64,000 nucleotides of DNA from Candidatus Nitrotoga sp. M5 (GCF_927904885.1 NZ_CAKMNW010000010.1:1-64000); one strand, 5' to 3'. Shown: positions 24,599-36,400, numbered from the stretch's first letter. A program made the numbers and translations. The notes: a model not told the origin generated them from the sequence alone.

Positions 24599-24957
24599 GC
24601 AACTTTTTCCCTTCAAAAATGATACATGATTATGGCATAAGCCATATGAACCTTAACCAGAAAGATTACGGCTAGGCTAGTTGCTAAATGTGCAATGGAT
24701 TTTTACGATGACATTAAGAATGTCGCAAATTACCTGTCTTTAAAATATTCTCAGGGTCTATTGTGTCGACCATAATCGATACAATCTTAAGCACCTCTAA
24801 AATTCCAATTTTGCGAGCAGCCGCTTTGCGGATTGCCTACTTACCCCGCTTCGTCACAATACAGCATTAAAAAATTATCGCTTACATATCAATCATATAA
24901 TGCGTTAGTTTCTACTCGGCTTACCTTGCGTAGAAACTTGATATTTTACAGTCGCGT
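24599..24957. other. Intergenic region pncC-recA
   Basis: About 360 bases with no gene. It must contain the recA promoter. I looked for a CTGT-N8-ACAG LexA operator and saw none, and no strong hairpin. Confidence 0.5.
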
Positions 24958-25467
24958 TTAAGCTACTTCCGTTACCTGATTCAGCAGTTCTAATACCCCT
25001 TGAAATGCTATGCATACCGACTGCATTCGAATTTCTGCACGATCACCTGAAAAATGATGCAGGCGCACAATGCACTGCCCTCCCTTGACCCCCCAAGCAA
25101 ACCACACTGTACCTACAGGTTTGTCCGGCATACCACCCGCTGGCCCGGCAATACCGCTGACAGCTAATGCTATCTGCGCATGACTATGGTACAAGGTGCC
25201 CGTTACCATTTCGCGCACTACGGCCTCGCTTACCGCGCCATAACTTGTCAGAGTTTCTTGGGCTACGCCCAGCATCTCACGCTTGGCCTCATTTGAATAT
25301 GTAACAAAACCGCGCTCAAACCATTCGGAACTACCCGCAATATCAGTAACAGCAGTTGCCACCGCACCGCCTGTGCATGATTCGGCTGTGGCCAACATAT
25401 AACCATACGACTTTAGCGCACTACCGATTTGTATTGCCATATTTTCAACTTCACGGCTCACAAGCAT
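24958..25467 (-). CDS. pncC: CinA C-terminal-type nicotinamide-nucleotide amidase
   Basis: The 169-residue protein is a stand-alone CinA C-terminal domain with LATAESCTGGAVATAVTDIAGSSEWFERGFVTYSNEAKREMLGV, SEAVVREMVTGTL, LAVSGIAGPAGGMPDKPVGTVWFAW: the nucleophile Ser and GIAGP-x-GG motifs are intact. It deamidates nicotinamide mononucleotide to nicotinate mononucleotide in NAD salvage. ATG 25467 and ATG 25440 (MAIQIG) are both possible starts; the longer one fits family length better. It lies upstream of recA on the same strand, a common neighbourhood. Confidence 0.92.
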   Translation of the reverse strand: MLVSREVENMAIQIGSALKSYGYMLATAESCTGGAVATAVTDIAGSSEWFERGFVTYSNEAKREMLGVAQETLTSYGAVSEAVVREMVTGTLYHSHAQIALAVSGIAGPAGGMPDKPVGTVWFAWGVKGGQCIVRLHHFSGDRAEIRMQSVCIAFQGVLELLNQVTEVA

Positions 25468-25557
25468 GATTTCATCGGCACTTCATTCCCCTTTCTGGAT
25501 AAATCTCACGACAAGTTGCCCATCAATCAGATGGAAAATCCTAAAGATGGCAACTTG

Positions 25558-26751
25558 TTATTTTTGCAGCCCGCGTGCCAGATCGGCCTGAATGTCACTC
25601 ACAGCTTCCAACCCGACCGCAATGCGCAACAAACCCTCTGTAATACCAGCTGCGTCTCTAGCTTCTTGCGTTATTCGGGCATGTGTGGTGGTGGCTGGGT
25701 GAGTTAAAGTGGTCTTGGTGTCACCCAAGTTAGCTGTGATAGAAATCATACGCGTGCTGTCGATTAGATGCCACGCCTCCTCTCTGCCACCCTTCACTTC
25801 GAACGATACGATACCGCCACCAGTACGCTGCTGTTTCATCGCCAATTGATGTTGTGGATGCGATGGCAGACCTGGATAATACACGCGCGACACATTAGCT
25901 TGCGTCTCCAGCCACTGCGCTACGGACAACGCATTAGCACTGTGCGCTTCCATTCGAATCTTCAGCGTCTCCATTCCTTTCAGGAATACCCATGCATTGA
26001 ATGCGCTCATGGTCGGTCCCGCCGTACGCAGAAATTGATATATAGGCTCCATTAGTTTCTTGCTGCCCAACACTGCACCGCCTAGCATACGACCTTGTCC
26101 ATCAAGATACTTGGTGGCGGAATGAATCACAATATCCGCGCCTAATTCCAGCGGGCGTTGTAGAACGGGGGTGCAAAAACAATTATCTACCACCAGCAAC
26201 AGACCATGCTGCTTCGCCACTGCCACAATGCCTGAAATATCGGATATTTCGGTAAGCGGATTGGACGGCGTCTCCAGAAAAAATAGCCGTGTGTTAGGTC
26301 GTACCGCATCAGTCCACTCGTTCACATCGGTGGCAGAAACAAAGGTAGTGTCCACTCCAAATCGTGTAAAAATGTTACCGAACAAATTTACCGTCGAACC
26401 GAATATACTGCGTGAAGCAACGATGTGATCCCCACTTTTTAGCAAACCCATGCAGCACGACAAAATAGCCGACATACCTGACGCAGTAGCCACACATTGT
26501 TCTGCGTTTTCGAGCGCGGCTAAACGTTCTTCAAACATGGTAACGGTAGGATTAGTAAAACGAGAATAAATATTGCCCGGCTCTGCTCCTATGAAGCGTG
26601 CAGCGGCTTGGGCCGCGCTATCAAAAACAAAACTGGACGAAAGAAACATGGCTTCGCTATGTTCATTAAACTGGCTGCGCTTTGTTCCCGCATGAACTGC
26701 AAGTGTTTCAAGCTGATAAGAATGTTCCGTTTGGCTGGATTGTTCCGACAT
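25558..26751 (-). CDS. metZ: O-succinylhomoserine sulfhydrylase
   Basis: The 397-residue PLP enzyme of the Cys/Met metabolism family has SSSFVFDSAAQAAARFIG, ATASGMSAI, the Tyr-containing YSRFTNPT, and the Schiff-base lysine in HSATKYLDGQGR, a signature of MetZ rather than MetB or MetC. It converts O-succinylhomoserine and sulfide to homocysteine. AAGGGAG lies 10 bases before the ATG. Upstream are a SAM-II riboswitch and intrinsic terminator, so expression should fall when S-adenosylmethionine is high. The gene is followed by pncC after 90 bases, without a clear terminator. Confidence 0.95.
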   Translation of the reverse strand: MSEQSSQTEHSYQLETLAVHAGTKRSQFNEHSEAMFLSSSFVFDSAAQAAARFIGAEPGNIYSRFTNPTVTMFEERLAALENAEQCVATASGMSAILSCCMGLLKSGDHIVASRSIFGSTVNLFGNIFTRFGVDTTFVSATDVNEWTDAVRPNTRLFFLETPSNPLTEISDISGIVAVAKQHGLLLVVDNCFCTPVLQRPLELGADIVIHSATKYLDGQGRMLGGAVLGSKKLMEPIYQFLRTAGPTMSAFNAWVFLKGMETLKIRMEAHSANALSVAQWLETQANVSRVYYPGLPSHPQHQLAMKQQRTGGGIVSFEVKGGREEAWHLIDSTRMISITANLGDTKTTLTHPATTTHARITQEARDAAGITEGLLRIAVGLEAVSDIQADLARGLQK

Positions 26752-26768
26752 AACTTACTCCCTTGTAC

Positions 26769-26802
26769 AAAAAAACCCGGATAGCTTGCGCTAAACCGGG
26801 CT
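26769..26802 (-). terminator. Riboswitch-controlled intrinsic terminator before metZ
   Basis: On the minus strand the hairpin CCCGG-TTTAGC-GCAA-GCTAT-CCGGG is followed by seven T, ending 17 bases before the metZ start codon. Its 5' half can instead pair with the 3' end of the SAM-II aptamer (GCTAAAGCGGGC with GCCCGGTTTAGC), giving a mutually exclusive antiterminator. Confidence 0.88.
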
Positions 26803-26805
26803 TGG

Positions 26806-26858
26806 CCCGCTTTAGCTGTATTTATAAAGCGCCCGCAAGCTGTTCCTCAAATCGGCGC
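26806..26858 (-). promoter_or_regulatory. SAM-II riboswitch aptamer
   Basis: On the minus strand: a GCGCC stem arm, loop GATTTGA, then GCTTGCGGGCGC closing the stem, a linker with ATAAATACAGCTAAAG. These are the conserved pieces of the SAM-II (metA/metX) pseudoknot aptamer, including the GATTT loop, the GCTTGC segment and the AAA..GCTAAA tail. The position directly upstream of metZ fits the known regulon. The tail GCTAAAGCGGG overlaps the antiterminator strand, which couples ligand binding to the adjacent terminator. Confidence 0.9.
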
Positions 26859-26990
26859 AAACGCAAAATTAACACTTTACCAAAGCCTGCAGATGGTAAA
26901 TATTAAATATAAATACCCCCGCTTTGTTTGGCTCTAGTGCTTTGACTATTTATTTGTAACAAAACCGTTCAGTAAATTGTCACTTGTACG

Positions 26991-27551
<561 letters not shown>

Positions 27552-27812
27552 ATCATCAACCCCCTATCCGTACTTTAAGTCTCTATAAGCGCGCGGCATT
27601 TTGATTTCTATCACACTTTAAGATAATTTCTGAATTGTATTACATTGTCAGGGGAATAAAGTTATTCTTCGCCTCTGACATAATTTTTTGGAGTACAAAT
27701 GATTGGGGCAACAGGTCAATTAACTTCTTCGTTCATGAACTATTTAAGCTTGATTTGTACAAATATTTTTAGTTGTATCTATCTAAATTCAAAAATTGAA
27801 CTGAGAACATAA

Positions 27813-28538
27813 TTGAACATTCAAATAATTCAAGTCTACTTTCTTCTACTCATCTTTGTACCAAGTGTTGTCGGCGCATCTGAACGATCAAAATTCCACA
27901 ACTCTCCCCGTCTTCCAGAACCTATGGTGTTTGACCTTGTTCTACCGCTGGGCGCGAAGAAAAACGAATTCGAGCTCAACACCATGTTTCAATATGATGA
28001 TGAGCACAAAGCTACTTTAATGAATCCTGAGTTCGAATATGCTTATGCCGATGGATATGGCATTGAATTTGAATTGCCTACTGAAGACTTTACCATAGAT
28101 GCTTACAAACTTGCATTACAGGGTACGTTTGATTTTCTCAACACAAGCAAATTTATCCATGGCTGGCAATACTATGGGGAGTACTATCGACATAGCAAAG
28201 AGCTTGAAAATAATCTACTCTATATAGCAGGTTACCAGTTCAATGAACAATGGAGTACGCTTAATATGTTAGGCCTTCGTTCTACCGATGTTCGGTCGGA
28301 GGGTCATATTGAAGAGCTAGTGAATAGCACCCTTTTTTATTCTTATTCAAGTAATTTAATGGTGGGACTGGAGGTTAATTGGGAATCTCGTCCAAATCGA
28401 CCTGATATAACACTTGTCATGCCTCAACTTCATGTCCAAATAGCGAAGCATGCAAAAGTACAAATTGGACTAGGGATGAAACAAGCAAACCATGAAACCT
28501 TTCCACATGCGGCAACACGAATTATTTTCGGATTTTGA
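27813..28538 (+). CDS. Predicted outer-membrane beta-barrel protein, unknown function
   Basis: The 241-residue protein starts with a hydrophobic signal segment (IIQVYFLLLIFVPSVVGA) and contains alternating beta strands (FELNTMFQYDDEHKATLMNPEFEYAYADGYG, HGWQYYGEYYRHSKE, LFYSYSSNLMVGLEVNWESR) ending IIFGF, with the terminal phenylalanine typical of outer-membrane barrels. I do not recognise the family; length suggests an 8-10 strand barrel. The proposed start is a TTG at 27813 without a strong ribosome-binding site, so the exact N-terminus is uncertain. A weak GCCGC/GCGGC hairpin at 28649-28665 followed by TTTATT could terminate it. Confidence 0.6.
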   Translation: MNIQIIQVYFLLLIFVPSVVGASERSKFHNSPRLPEPMVFDLVLPLGAKKNEFELNTMFQYDDEHKATLMNPEFEYAYADGYGIEFELPTEDFTIDAYKLALQGTFDFLNTSKFIHGWQYYGEYYRHSKELENNLLYIAGYQFNEQWSTLNMLGLRSTDVRSEGHIEELVNSTLFYSYSSNLMVGLEVNWESRPNRPDITLVMPQLHVQIAKHAKVQIGLGMKQANHETFPHAATRIIFGF

Positions 28539-28838
28539 GTCTCTATCGCAAAGTTTGTCAGCTTTAGTGATATTTGGTTAACTTTAATAATTCAGAACGA
28601 CGGCAATCAGTTTTAAAGACGCTCGACTTCCATACATTAGAGTCTTGCGCCGCCTTCATTGCGGCTTTATTAAATTAAATCAATTTCTGCCCATTCTGCA
28701 ATGGATTAATTCAATTAGTCACACGAACATCAAAAGAGATAATTTATATGCATAGTAGACAATGAAAGCAGTTATATGCCTGCTAGCATCGCTCAACAAT
28801 TCACCAATCCATCTGAGTAGTAGATTGATAAAGCGACC
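28539..28838. other. Intergenic region between convergent units
   Basis: About 300 bases between the ends of the beta-barrel gene and lptG. The only structure seen is GCCGCCTTCATTGCGGC followed by TTTATT at 28649-28670, a possible weak terminator for the plus-strand gene. Confidence 0.4.
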
Positions 28839-29915
28839 CTAACGTCTTTCAGTCCACCAAAGCGTACCCGTCGCCAATAGTAGAAAAAGTAACGGCATCG
28901 CCACAGCACTCAGTATGGGCTGCCACTCATTGAGTGCGCCCAAACTGGTGACTAGCTTGCCCGCAAAGTGAAAAGTTAATCCCAATATAATACCCAAGAA
29001 TATTTTAGCGCTTATGCCGCCCTCACGCCGCTGATGTGAAGTAAATGGCAAGGCCATTAGCAGCATCACCAGTATCGCGAATGGATATACCATCTTGTTC
29101 CACATAGCAATTTCATAAGACGCGGTCTTCTGACGGTTGTCGCGAAGGTGCTGGATATATTGATAAAGATTCAACGCTGACATTTGTCCGGGCCCCTCCA
29201 GCAATGCTCTTAAAATTCCCAAGTTAAGTGCTGAGCGCCATTCCATACTTGGCTGATGGTTTACTGTCGTACCATGTTTATTGAACAGGGTCTGCGTCAC
29301 GCCTTCCAGTTGCCACCGGTTTTTTTCTACATAAGCAGCACGTTTTGCTGCGGTTATCGCGCGCAAATGGTAACTCTCATCAAATTCATAAATATTAATA
29401 TTCAACAATGTTATGTCTGGAAGTACATTTTTAATATTTACAAAACTGCGCTCATCCTTAACCCATACGCCAGAGCGAAATTCTCTAAGCGACACTTCAG
29501 CGTTCTGTGCTTTCAGTCTTAGTTCCTGCGCCATACGTTCGCTAAAAGGTGCAATCATCTCACCACACAGAAAAGTCAACAGAACGAGCGGCAAACCTAT
29601 TTTGAACAAAGCTAACAGCATCTGCTGCAGTGATACACCGGACGAACGATAGATGGTCAATTCTGAATTCGCAGCCATTTGCGCTAACGCAAAAATTGCG
29701 CCAATAAGTACGCTCACTGGGAACAACTCATAGATTCGGCCAGGAACTGACAAGAGTACGAACAGCAATGCATAACCTATATGATAATTGCCACTACCCA
29801 GCACATCCAGTTCATGTATCAGGTCAAAAAATGAAAACAACATCAACAAGCCTGTCAACACAAGTGCAACACTGGCGTAAATCTCACGTGCGAGACAACG
29901 TGTCAGCAGCCTCAT
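28839..29915 (-). CDS. lptG: LPS export ABC transporter permease LptG
   Basis: The 358-residue permease has the LptG pattern: [36 protein letters not shown] at the start, two N-terminal helices, a periplasmic beta-jellyroll (roughly residues 110-265) and C-terminal helices with YPFAILVMLLMALPFTSHQRREGGISAKIFLGIILGLTFHF. The start at 29915 was chosen because it gives the normal LptG N-terminus; it overlaps the lptF stop by 4 bases. With LptF, LptB and LptC it extracts LPS from the inner membrane. Confidence 0.93.
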   Translation of the reverse strand: MRLLTRCLAREIYASVALVLTGLLMLFSFFDLIHELDVLGSGNYHIGYALLFVLLSVPGRIYELFPVSVLIGAIFALAQMAANSELTIYRSSGVSLQQMLLALFKIGLPLVLLTFLCGEMIAPFSERMAQELRLKAQNAEVSLREFRSGVWVKDERSFVNIKNVLPDITLLNINIYEFDESYHLRAITAAKRAAYVEKNRWQLEGVTQTLFNKHGTTVNHQPSMEWRSALNLGILRALLEGPGQMSALNLYQYIQHLRDNRQKTASYEIAMWNKMVYPFAILVMLLMALPFTSHQRREGGISAKIFLGIILGLTFHFAGKLVTSLGALNEWQPILSAVAMPLLFLLLATGTLWWTERR

Positions 29916-31060
29916 CGTCGCGTCAATCGTCGCAACGAAAATACCGACAAACGTCGATAGAACAGTAACACCATCAATATAAACATCAGTACATGAACAC
30001 TCCAAAAGCCAATCATGGGATCAATCTTGCTCTGTCCCACCAATGAGTGAGTAACACTAATAAGGTTGTTATAGAGCATGTAAATCACCAATGCCATAAT
30101 GAGGTTGAGTGAACGTCCGGCACGCGGATTGACAAAACTTAACGGAATTGCCAGCAGTGACAAGATCAGCGCACCGAGCGGCAAGCTGACCCGCCCCCCC
30201 AGTTCGGACATATTCCAACTATTCAGGTCTTGTAGTAACTGTAAAGTAGACAATGAATTGGCTGGAGGTGGCCGTTGCTTTGCTTCAACAGCCTTAATGC
30301 GCACCGCATAGCGCTCAAACTCAACAATTTTAAAATCCAGCTGCCCAGGCACTCCTTCATAGCGCGTACCATTCAGCAATACCAGAAAACGATCACCGTT
30401 AGGTGCAGTTTCCTGCATGCCTTGCTTAGCCACCATAGTGCCAATCTTGCCGTGCTGCAACGATTGCACAAAAATGTTACCTACACGATTTTTGCCAACA
30501 TCCACGTTTTCAATAAAGAACACACGGTCAGACTGCTTGGACTCGCGGAATGTTCCGGGCGTTGCGGCAGTTACGTCATCGCGACTATCCAGTCTGCGTA
30601 TTAATTCTTCCACTTGAGACTTAGCCCACGGTGACAACACTAGACTTAGCAGCGCAATCAAGCACACCACTGGCAATGCATACCACATAACTGGGCGTAT
30701 CCAGCGTGTCAACCCTATACCAGAGCTGAACCACACCACCATCTCGTTGTCACGGTAGCTACGTGTCAACGTCAACAACACAGATAGGAACAAGCTTAGG
30801 GAAAGTAGAGCTGGCAGGTAATTCAATGCGCTGAAGCCCAACAATGCCAGCACTCCGTCTACTGCTAGAGAACCGCTAACAGATTGACCAAGCAAGCGAA
30901 CCAACTGAGTAAATACGACAATACCGAGTAGAATGGCAAACACTAACAGCCCCATGCTAGCGGATTCGCGTATGAGCTCTCTATGAAAAATGTTGCTACG
31001 CAACAACTTAAAGCGTGGCGACTTTGACTTTTTCTTTGGAATCTGCGGATAATCCGGCAT
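29912..31060 (-). CDS. lptF: LPS export ABC transporter permease LptF
   Basis: The 382-residue permease has [36 protein letters not shown] as first helix region, then [25 protein letters not shown] (coupling segment), a periplasmic jellyroll and C-terminal helices ending at an ATGA overlap with lptG. The frame is open well upstream into pepA's coding region on the other strand, so the start is a choice. ATG 31060 ([11 protein letters not shown]) lies just before the divergent pepA gene and adds about 20 residues to the usual LptF start; no ribosome-binding site is evident. The divergent lptFG-pepA arrangement is usual in Betaproteobacteria. Confidence 0.9.
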   Translation of the reverse strand: MPDYPQIPKKKSKSPRFKLLRSNIFHRELIRESASMGLLVFAILLGIVVFTQLVRLLGQSVSGSLAVDGVLALLGFSALNYLPALLSLSLFLSVLLTLTRSYRDNEMVVWFSSGIGLTRWIRPVMWYALPVVCLIALLSLVLSPWAKSQVEELIRRLDSRDDVTAATPGTFRESKQSDRVFFIENVDVGKNRVGNIFVQSLQHGKIGTMVAKQGMQETAPNGDRFLVLLNGTRYEGVPGQLDFKIVEFERYAVRIKAVEAKQRPPPANSLSTLQLLQDLNSWNMSELGGRVSLPLGALILSLLAIPLSFVNPRAGRSLNLIMALVIYMLYNNLISVTHSLVGQSKIDPMIGFWSVHVLMFILMVLLFYRRLSVFSLRRLTRR

Positions 31061-31094
31061 TGTGTGTGCAACAAAAATCATTAAGGAGATACAG

Positions 31095-32591
31095 GTGGAA
31101 TTTAGCATAAAACTAGGCAGCCCGGAAAAACAGCGTAGCGGTTGCCTGATGGTGGGTATATTTGTGGATGGCAATCTAACAGACGCAGCGCAAAAAATAG
31201 ATAAGGCTGCCAATAACATGCTTAGCGGCATCTTCGCGCAAGGCGACATGAGTGGTAAAGTCGGTTCTACACTATTACTGCATAATGTGCCCAACATTCT
31301 GAGCGAACGAGTGTTACTAGTCGGACTAGGTAAACGTGATGAGTTTACCGCACGCCAATACCTCGACAGCATCCGTTCCGCAATGCGCACACTATTTGCC
31401 ACCGGCTCCAAAGATGCAGTGTGCTATCTGCCTGAATTACCGTTGACAAACCGCGATAGTGCTTGGTGCATCAGTCAAGCAGTGCTCGCCGCATTCGACA
31501 CGACTTATCGTTTTGACCACCTCAAGAGCAAGGCAGAAAAAAATAAACATACGCTATGCAAAATCCAGTTTGGATTGCTCTCCGGCAAACCAACCGCTAA
31601 ACAGAATGCTTCTATCACTCAGGCCGCTGCCGTCGGGCAAGGCATGAAGCTGACCAAGGACTTGGGAAATCTGCCGGGCAATATATGTACCCCAAGCTAT
31701 CTGGCTCAACAAGCCTTGAATTTAGCCAAGTCGCACAAATCGCTCAAAGTTACCGTATTAGAAGAAAAGGACATGCAAAAACTTGGCATGGGTTCGCTAT
31801 TGTCTGTGACTCGAGGCAGCGATGAACCAGCCAAGTTGATCACCTTGGAATATCGTGGTGCCGACAAAAAACAAAAACCCGTCGTGCTGGTCGGCAAAGG
31901 CGTTACTTTTGACACTGGCGGCATATCGCTCAAGCCGGGTGCCGAGATGGATGAGATGAAATACGACATGTGCGGCGCAGCCAGCGTATTAGGTACCCTA
32001 CAAGCCATTGCTGAAATTGGACTCAAGCTAAACGTAGTCGGCATTATCCCCACCTGCGAAAATATGCCGAGCGGTTCCGCCACCAAACCGGGCGACATCG
32101 TCACCAGCATGTCTGGACAGACCATCGAAATTCTAAATACCGACGCGGAAGGTCGTCTCATCCTGTGCGATGCCCTTACCTATGCGGCCAAGTTTGAGCC
32201 AACATCAGTCATTGACATAGCCACCCTTACCGGTGCGTGCGTCATCGCTTTAGGCCATGTTGCCAGCGGGCTTTACAGCAATCAGGATACTTTAGCTCAG
32301 GAACTGCTGGCAGCAGGCGAACAAACATATGATCGTGCTTGGCACATGCCGTTGTGGGATGAGTACCAACCACAATTGGATAGCAATTTTGCTGACATCC
32401 AGAATATCGGCGGACGTGCAGGCGGTAGCATCACCGCTGCCTGCTTCCTGTCACGATTCACCAAGGACTATCGTTGGGCGCATCTGGATATTGCCGGTAC
32501 CGCATGGAAATCAGGCAAAGAAAAAGGCGCGACCGGACGTCCCGTGACACTACTGGCACAATATTTGATCAATTGTGTCCAGCCAGATTAA
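31095..32591 (+). CDS. pepA: Leucyl aminopeptidase (M17)
   Basis: The 498-residue protein has the M17 catalytic C-domain: [35 protein letters not shown], and [17 protein letters not shown], the signature with the zinc ligands and catalytic residues. It removes N-terminal residues from peptides, and E. coli PepA also binds DNA. The GTG at 31095 (reading [13 protein letters not shown]) was chosen because AAGGAG lies 6 bases upstream and the residues match the family start; an upstream ATG at 31062 overlaps the lptF start region. The gene stands 34 bases from lptF, so a very short divergent promoter region or promoters inside the genes are required. Confidence 0.95.
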   Translation: MEFSIKLGSPEKQRSGCLMVGIFVDGNLTDAAQKIDKAANNMLSGIFAQGDMSGKVGSTLLLHNVPNILSERVLLVGLGKRDEFTARQYLDSIRSAMRTLFATGSKDAVCYLPELPLTNRDSAWCISQAVLAAFDTTYRFDHLKSKAEKNKHTLCKIQFGLLSGKPTAKQNASITQAAAVGQGMKLTKDLGNLPGNICTPSYLAQQALNLAKSHKSLKVTVLEEKDMQKLGMGSLLSVTRGSDEPAKLITLEYRGADKKQKPVVLVGKGVTFDTGGISLKPGAEMDEMKYDMCGAASVLGTLQAIAEIGLKLNVVGIIPTCENMPSGSATKPGDIVTSMSGQTIEILNTDAEGRLILCDALTYAAKFEPTSVIDIATLTGACVIALGHVASGLYSNQDTLAQELLAAGEQTYDRAWHMPLWDEYQPQLDSNFADIQNIGGRAGGSITAACFLSRFTKDYRWAHLDIAGTAWKSGKEKGATGRPVTLLAQYLINCVQPD

Positions 32592-32605
32592 TAATTGATT
32601 CGTAA

Positions 32606-32746
32606 GCGCGCCTCTAAAATTCAAGTTTCTGTACAAGACAAAGCGCGAGTAAGAAATTTGAGCGTGGCATATGCTTGATATGTAAGCGATAGATTTTTAA
32701 TGAGTAACACAGTATTGCGACAACAATTGGATTTGTAGAGGTACCC
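32606..32746. repeat. MITE-like repeat, copy 1
   Basis: About 140 bp beginning GCGCCTCTAAAATTCAA and ending ATTTGTAGAGGTACCC, so the ends are inverted repeats of each other. It aligns along its whole length with 43988-44122 (shared blocks include CAGTATTG, ACAATTGG and GATGTAAG-like pieces). It is noncoding and sits between pepA and holC. Confidence 0.65.
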
Positions 32747-32887
32747 ATAACTGTTTAGGTCAAGGTGAGAAAATCAGGTTAGCTGGGGGTATTATTCTTT
32801 TCCTGAAGGACAAGTATAAAATCCCACATAACTCATCGGCCCTAAATATTATTTTTACATCATCGCTATAAATTGTAACTTCATTAA

Positions 32888-33313
32888 ATGACCAAGGTAG
32901 ATTTTTACACCGGTGTAGACGACAAACTGCGCACTGCTTGCCAGCTTAGTCACAAGGCTATGCAAAATGGGCTGCGTGTGCTCTTGCACACCCCAGACGA
33001 AGACACCGCCGAGACGTTGGATAAACTGCTATGGCAGTATCCCGTCACTGCCTTTATGCCGCACTGCCGCAATGATGAGTCGACCACCACTGAGATGCCG
33101 GTTGTGGTCGACCATCGCGGCGAAAAATTCCCACATAATGAAGTGTTAATAAGTCTGCACACCTTATGTCTGCCATTTTTCAGTCGCTTCGAACGCGTAC
33201 TCGAGATCGTCAGCCAAGATACAGACGATGCACGCTTGGGCCGTGAACGCTTCAGCTTTTATCGAGACCGCGGCTATGAAATGCGCCACTTCGATCTGAG
33301 TAAGCAACCCTAA
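32888..33313 (+). CDS. holC: DNA polymerase III chi subunit
   Basis: The 141-residue protein matches HolC: MTKVDFYTGVDDKLRTACQLSHKAMQNGLRVLLHTPDEDTAETLDKLLWQY and a C-terminal LSRFERVLEIVSQDTDDARLGRERFSFYRDRGYEMRHFDL block. It links the clamp-loader (through psi) to SSB. The position between pepA and valS is the conserved one in Proteobacteria. Confidence 0.94.
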   Translation: MTKVDFYTGVDDKLRTACQLSHKAMQNGLRVLLHTPDEDTAETLDKLLWQYPVTAFMPHCRNDESTTTEMPVVVDHRGEKFPHNEVLISLHTLCLPFFSRFERVLEIVSQDTDDARLGRERFSFYRDRGYEMRHFDLSKQP

Positions 33314-33404
33314 TATTGAGCATGAGGGGGCTTCTGAAAATCCAGACTTGAGAGCATCTGTCACACAGCAGGCCTCAAGAAATTTATTGTAAGTTTATTT
33401 ACCC

Positions 33405-36400
33405 ATGAGCTATTCGTCCGACCTATCAAATGAATTAAGCAAGCTTCCTGTACTGACAGATGTCGTCGATACTGACGCCCCAGAAATTCCCACCCTGACA
33501 GAAGTCGTAGCTGAAGAACCTTCGGTGCTCATAACAGAAAAAAAGGAAATTGCTAACTTATCCGATGCACAGTATCAGGATCTCGCGATGCAAATCGCAC
33601 CACAACTGGAAACGCTGCTGCGTGCAAAACTTTCACCTCAATTCGATGCGATGTGGCAGGATGCCTGGAACCAAGCTAAATCAAATCTGCCAGATTTAAT
33701 CCAAGCACACATATCCACACCGCCAGTATCACCTCCATCCGTTATAATCACGCCCATTGCCACTGCAACTGACAGACTTAAATCAAATACTATCAACATG
33801 GAACTCACAAAAAGCTTTGAACCGCAAACAATCGAGGCGCGTTGGTACCCAATTTGGGAAAACGCTGGTTATTTTCAGGCTAAGTTAGAAAGCAACAAGC
33901 CTGCTTACGCCATCATGCTGCCGCCACCCAATGTGACCGGCACTCTGCACATGGGACACGCCTTCCAGAACACACTTATGGACGCGCTCACTCGCTATCA
34001 CCGCATGCGTGGAGACAACACGTTATGGCAGCCTGGCACTGACCACGCCGGGATTGCCACACAAATCGTGGTAGAACGTCAGCTGGACGCAAAAAAAATT
34101 AAACGCCACGACCTTGGCCGCGAAAAATTTATTGAGCGCGTGTGGGAATGGAAGGAGGAGTCCGGCTCTACTATCACACGTCAGATGCGCCGCCTCGGCA
34201 CTTCATGTGATTGGTCGCGAGAACGATTTACCATGGACGAAGGTCTGTCCGAAGCTGTTACCGAAGTATTCGTCAAACTCTATGAGCAAGGTTTAATCTA
34301 TCGTGGTAAGCGATTAGTGAACTGGGACCCGGTACTGGGTACAGCAGTGTCCGATCTGGAAGTAGTATCACAGGAAGAAGACGGTTTCATGTGGCATATC
34401 GCTTACCCACTGGAATCCGGTGTGGGCGCGTTAATTGTCGCCACCACACGCCCTGAAACGCTGCTTGGCGACGTTGCTGTGGCAGTGCATCCTGAAGATA
34501 CGCGTTACCAGCACCTGATCGGCAAGCGACTGCAACTGCCGCTGTGCAACCGCACTATTCCCATTATTGCCGATGAATATGTCGATCCAGCGTTCGGCAC
34601 TGGCTGTGTAAAAATCACGCCCGCGCATGATTTCAACGACTACATAGTAGGACAGCGGCACAGCCTTACACCGATTAACATATTTACACTGGATGCTAAA
34701 ATTAACGAACATGCTCCTGCCGTCTATCAAGGGCTGGATCGTTTCGACGCACGCAAGAAAATCCTTTCCGATTTATCCACTCAAAAACTGCTTGTAGATA
34801 CCAAGCCGCACAAACTGATGGTGCCACGCGGAGACCGTAGCCATGCGGTAATTGAACCGATGCTCACTGACCAGTGGTTCGTAAAAATGGAGGGCTTAGC
34901 GCAGCGCGGTCTGAAAGCGGTAGCGGATGGCGAAATTAAATTCGTGCCGGAGAACTGGACCAACACCTACAATCAGTGGCTAACCAACATTCAGGACTGG
35001 TGCATCTCACGACAACTGTGGTGGGGACATCGCATCCCAGCTTGGCATGACGACCAGGGTAATATATTTGTCGCGCGCAACGAAGAGGACGCCCGCAAGC
35101 AAGCGGGCAATGCAAAACTGCGCCAGGACGAAGACGTGCTCGATACTTGGTTCTCCTCCGCATTGTGGCCGTTTTCAACACTGGGCTGGCCACACAACAC
35201 TCAAGAACTTAAAACTTTCCTGCCGACCTCGGTCCTGGTTACCGGCTTCGACATCATATTCTTTTGGGTGGCGCGTATGGTGATGATGTCGCTACACTTC
35301 ACTGACAAAGTGCCATTTCGCGAAGTGTATGTGCATGGCCTGATCCGTGACGCTGAGGGACAAAAAATGAGCAAGTCCAAGGGGAATGTGCTAGACCCTC
35401 TAGATCTCATTGAAGGAATCTCGCTTGAAGATTTGGTGGCCAAACGAACTCAAAATCTGATGAACCCCAAGCAGGCAGAAAGTATCGAAAAACAGACACG
35501 CAAACATTTTCCGGACGGCATACCAGCCTTTGGTACAGATGCAATGCGCTTCACCTTCGCCAGCCTTGCTTCGCATGGACGCGACATAAAATTTGACCTG
35601 CAACGCTGTGAAGGTTACCGAAATTTCTGTAACAAACTATGGAATGCCACGCGTTTCGTACTAATGAATTGCGAAGACCAGGATGTCGGACTGGATGAAT
35701 CATTACCGGTAAAATACAGTGCGGCAGACAAATGGTTGATCGGTCGTTTGCAACAGGCAGAAGCAGAAATGGCGGATCACTTCGACCACTACCGCTTCGA
35801 CATGGCGGCTCGCACGCTGCATGAATTAGTGTGGGACACCTACTGTGATTGGTATCTGGAATTAGCCAAGGTGCAACTCAACCCTCAATCCGCCCCCTCT
35901 CTTGAAGCAGAAAAAGTGGCTTCAAATGCCGCACGGCATCGCGCTACGCGACGCACACTGGTGCGCGCTCTGGAAACCATACTGCGCCTGGCACACCCTA
36001 TCATCCCTTTCATCTCTGAAGAGTTGTGGCAGAAAGTTGCGCCCCTAGCTGGAAAACAGGGCGACAGCATTATGCTGCAACCCTATCCCCAAGCCAACTC
36101 CAAGCTAATTGACAAAATTTCCATTCAACAAATCAGCCTGCTACAGGAAATGGTCACTTCTTGCCGCAAGCTGCGCAGCGAGATGAATTTGTCCCCGGCA
36201 CAGAGAGTGCCATTGATTGTGAGTGGCGACGCAGCTATTTTGCGCAACTTCGCGCCTTACTTGCAAGCACTGGGCAAGCTAAGCGGGGTTAGCCTGGCTC
36301 ATGAGTTACCTAACACCGATGCGCCAGTCGCCATTGTCGGCAACTTCAAGTTGATGCTGGAAATCGAAATTGATGTGGAAGCAGAGTGTGAACGCCTGGA

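Noticed and set aside
24599-24957. Search for a LexA operator upstream of recA
   Set aside because: No CTGT-N8-ACAG or close variant was found by eye; an unusual LexA site cannot be excluded.
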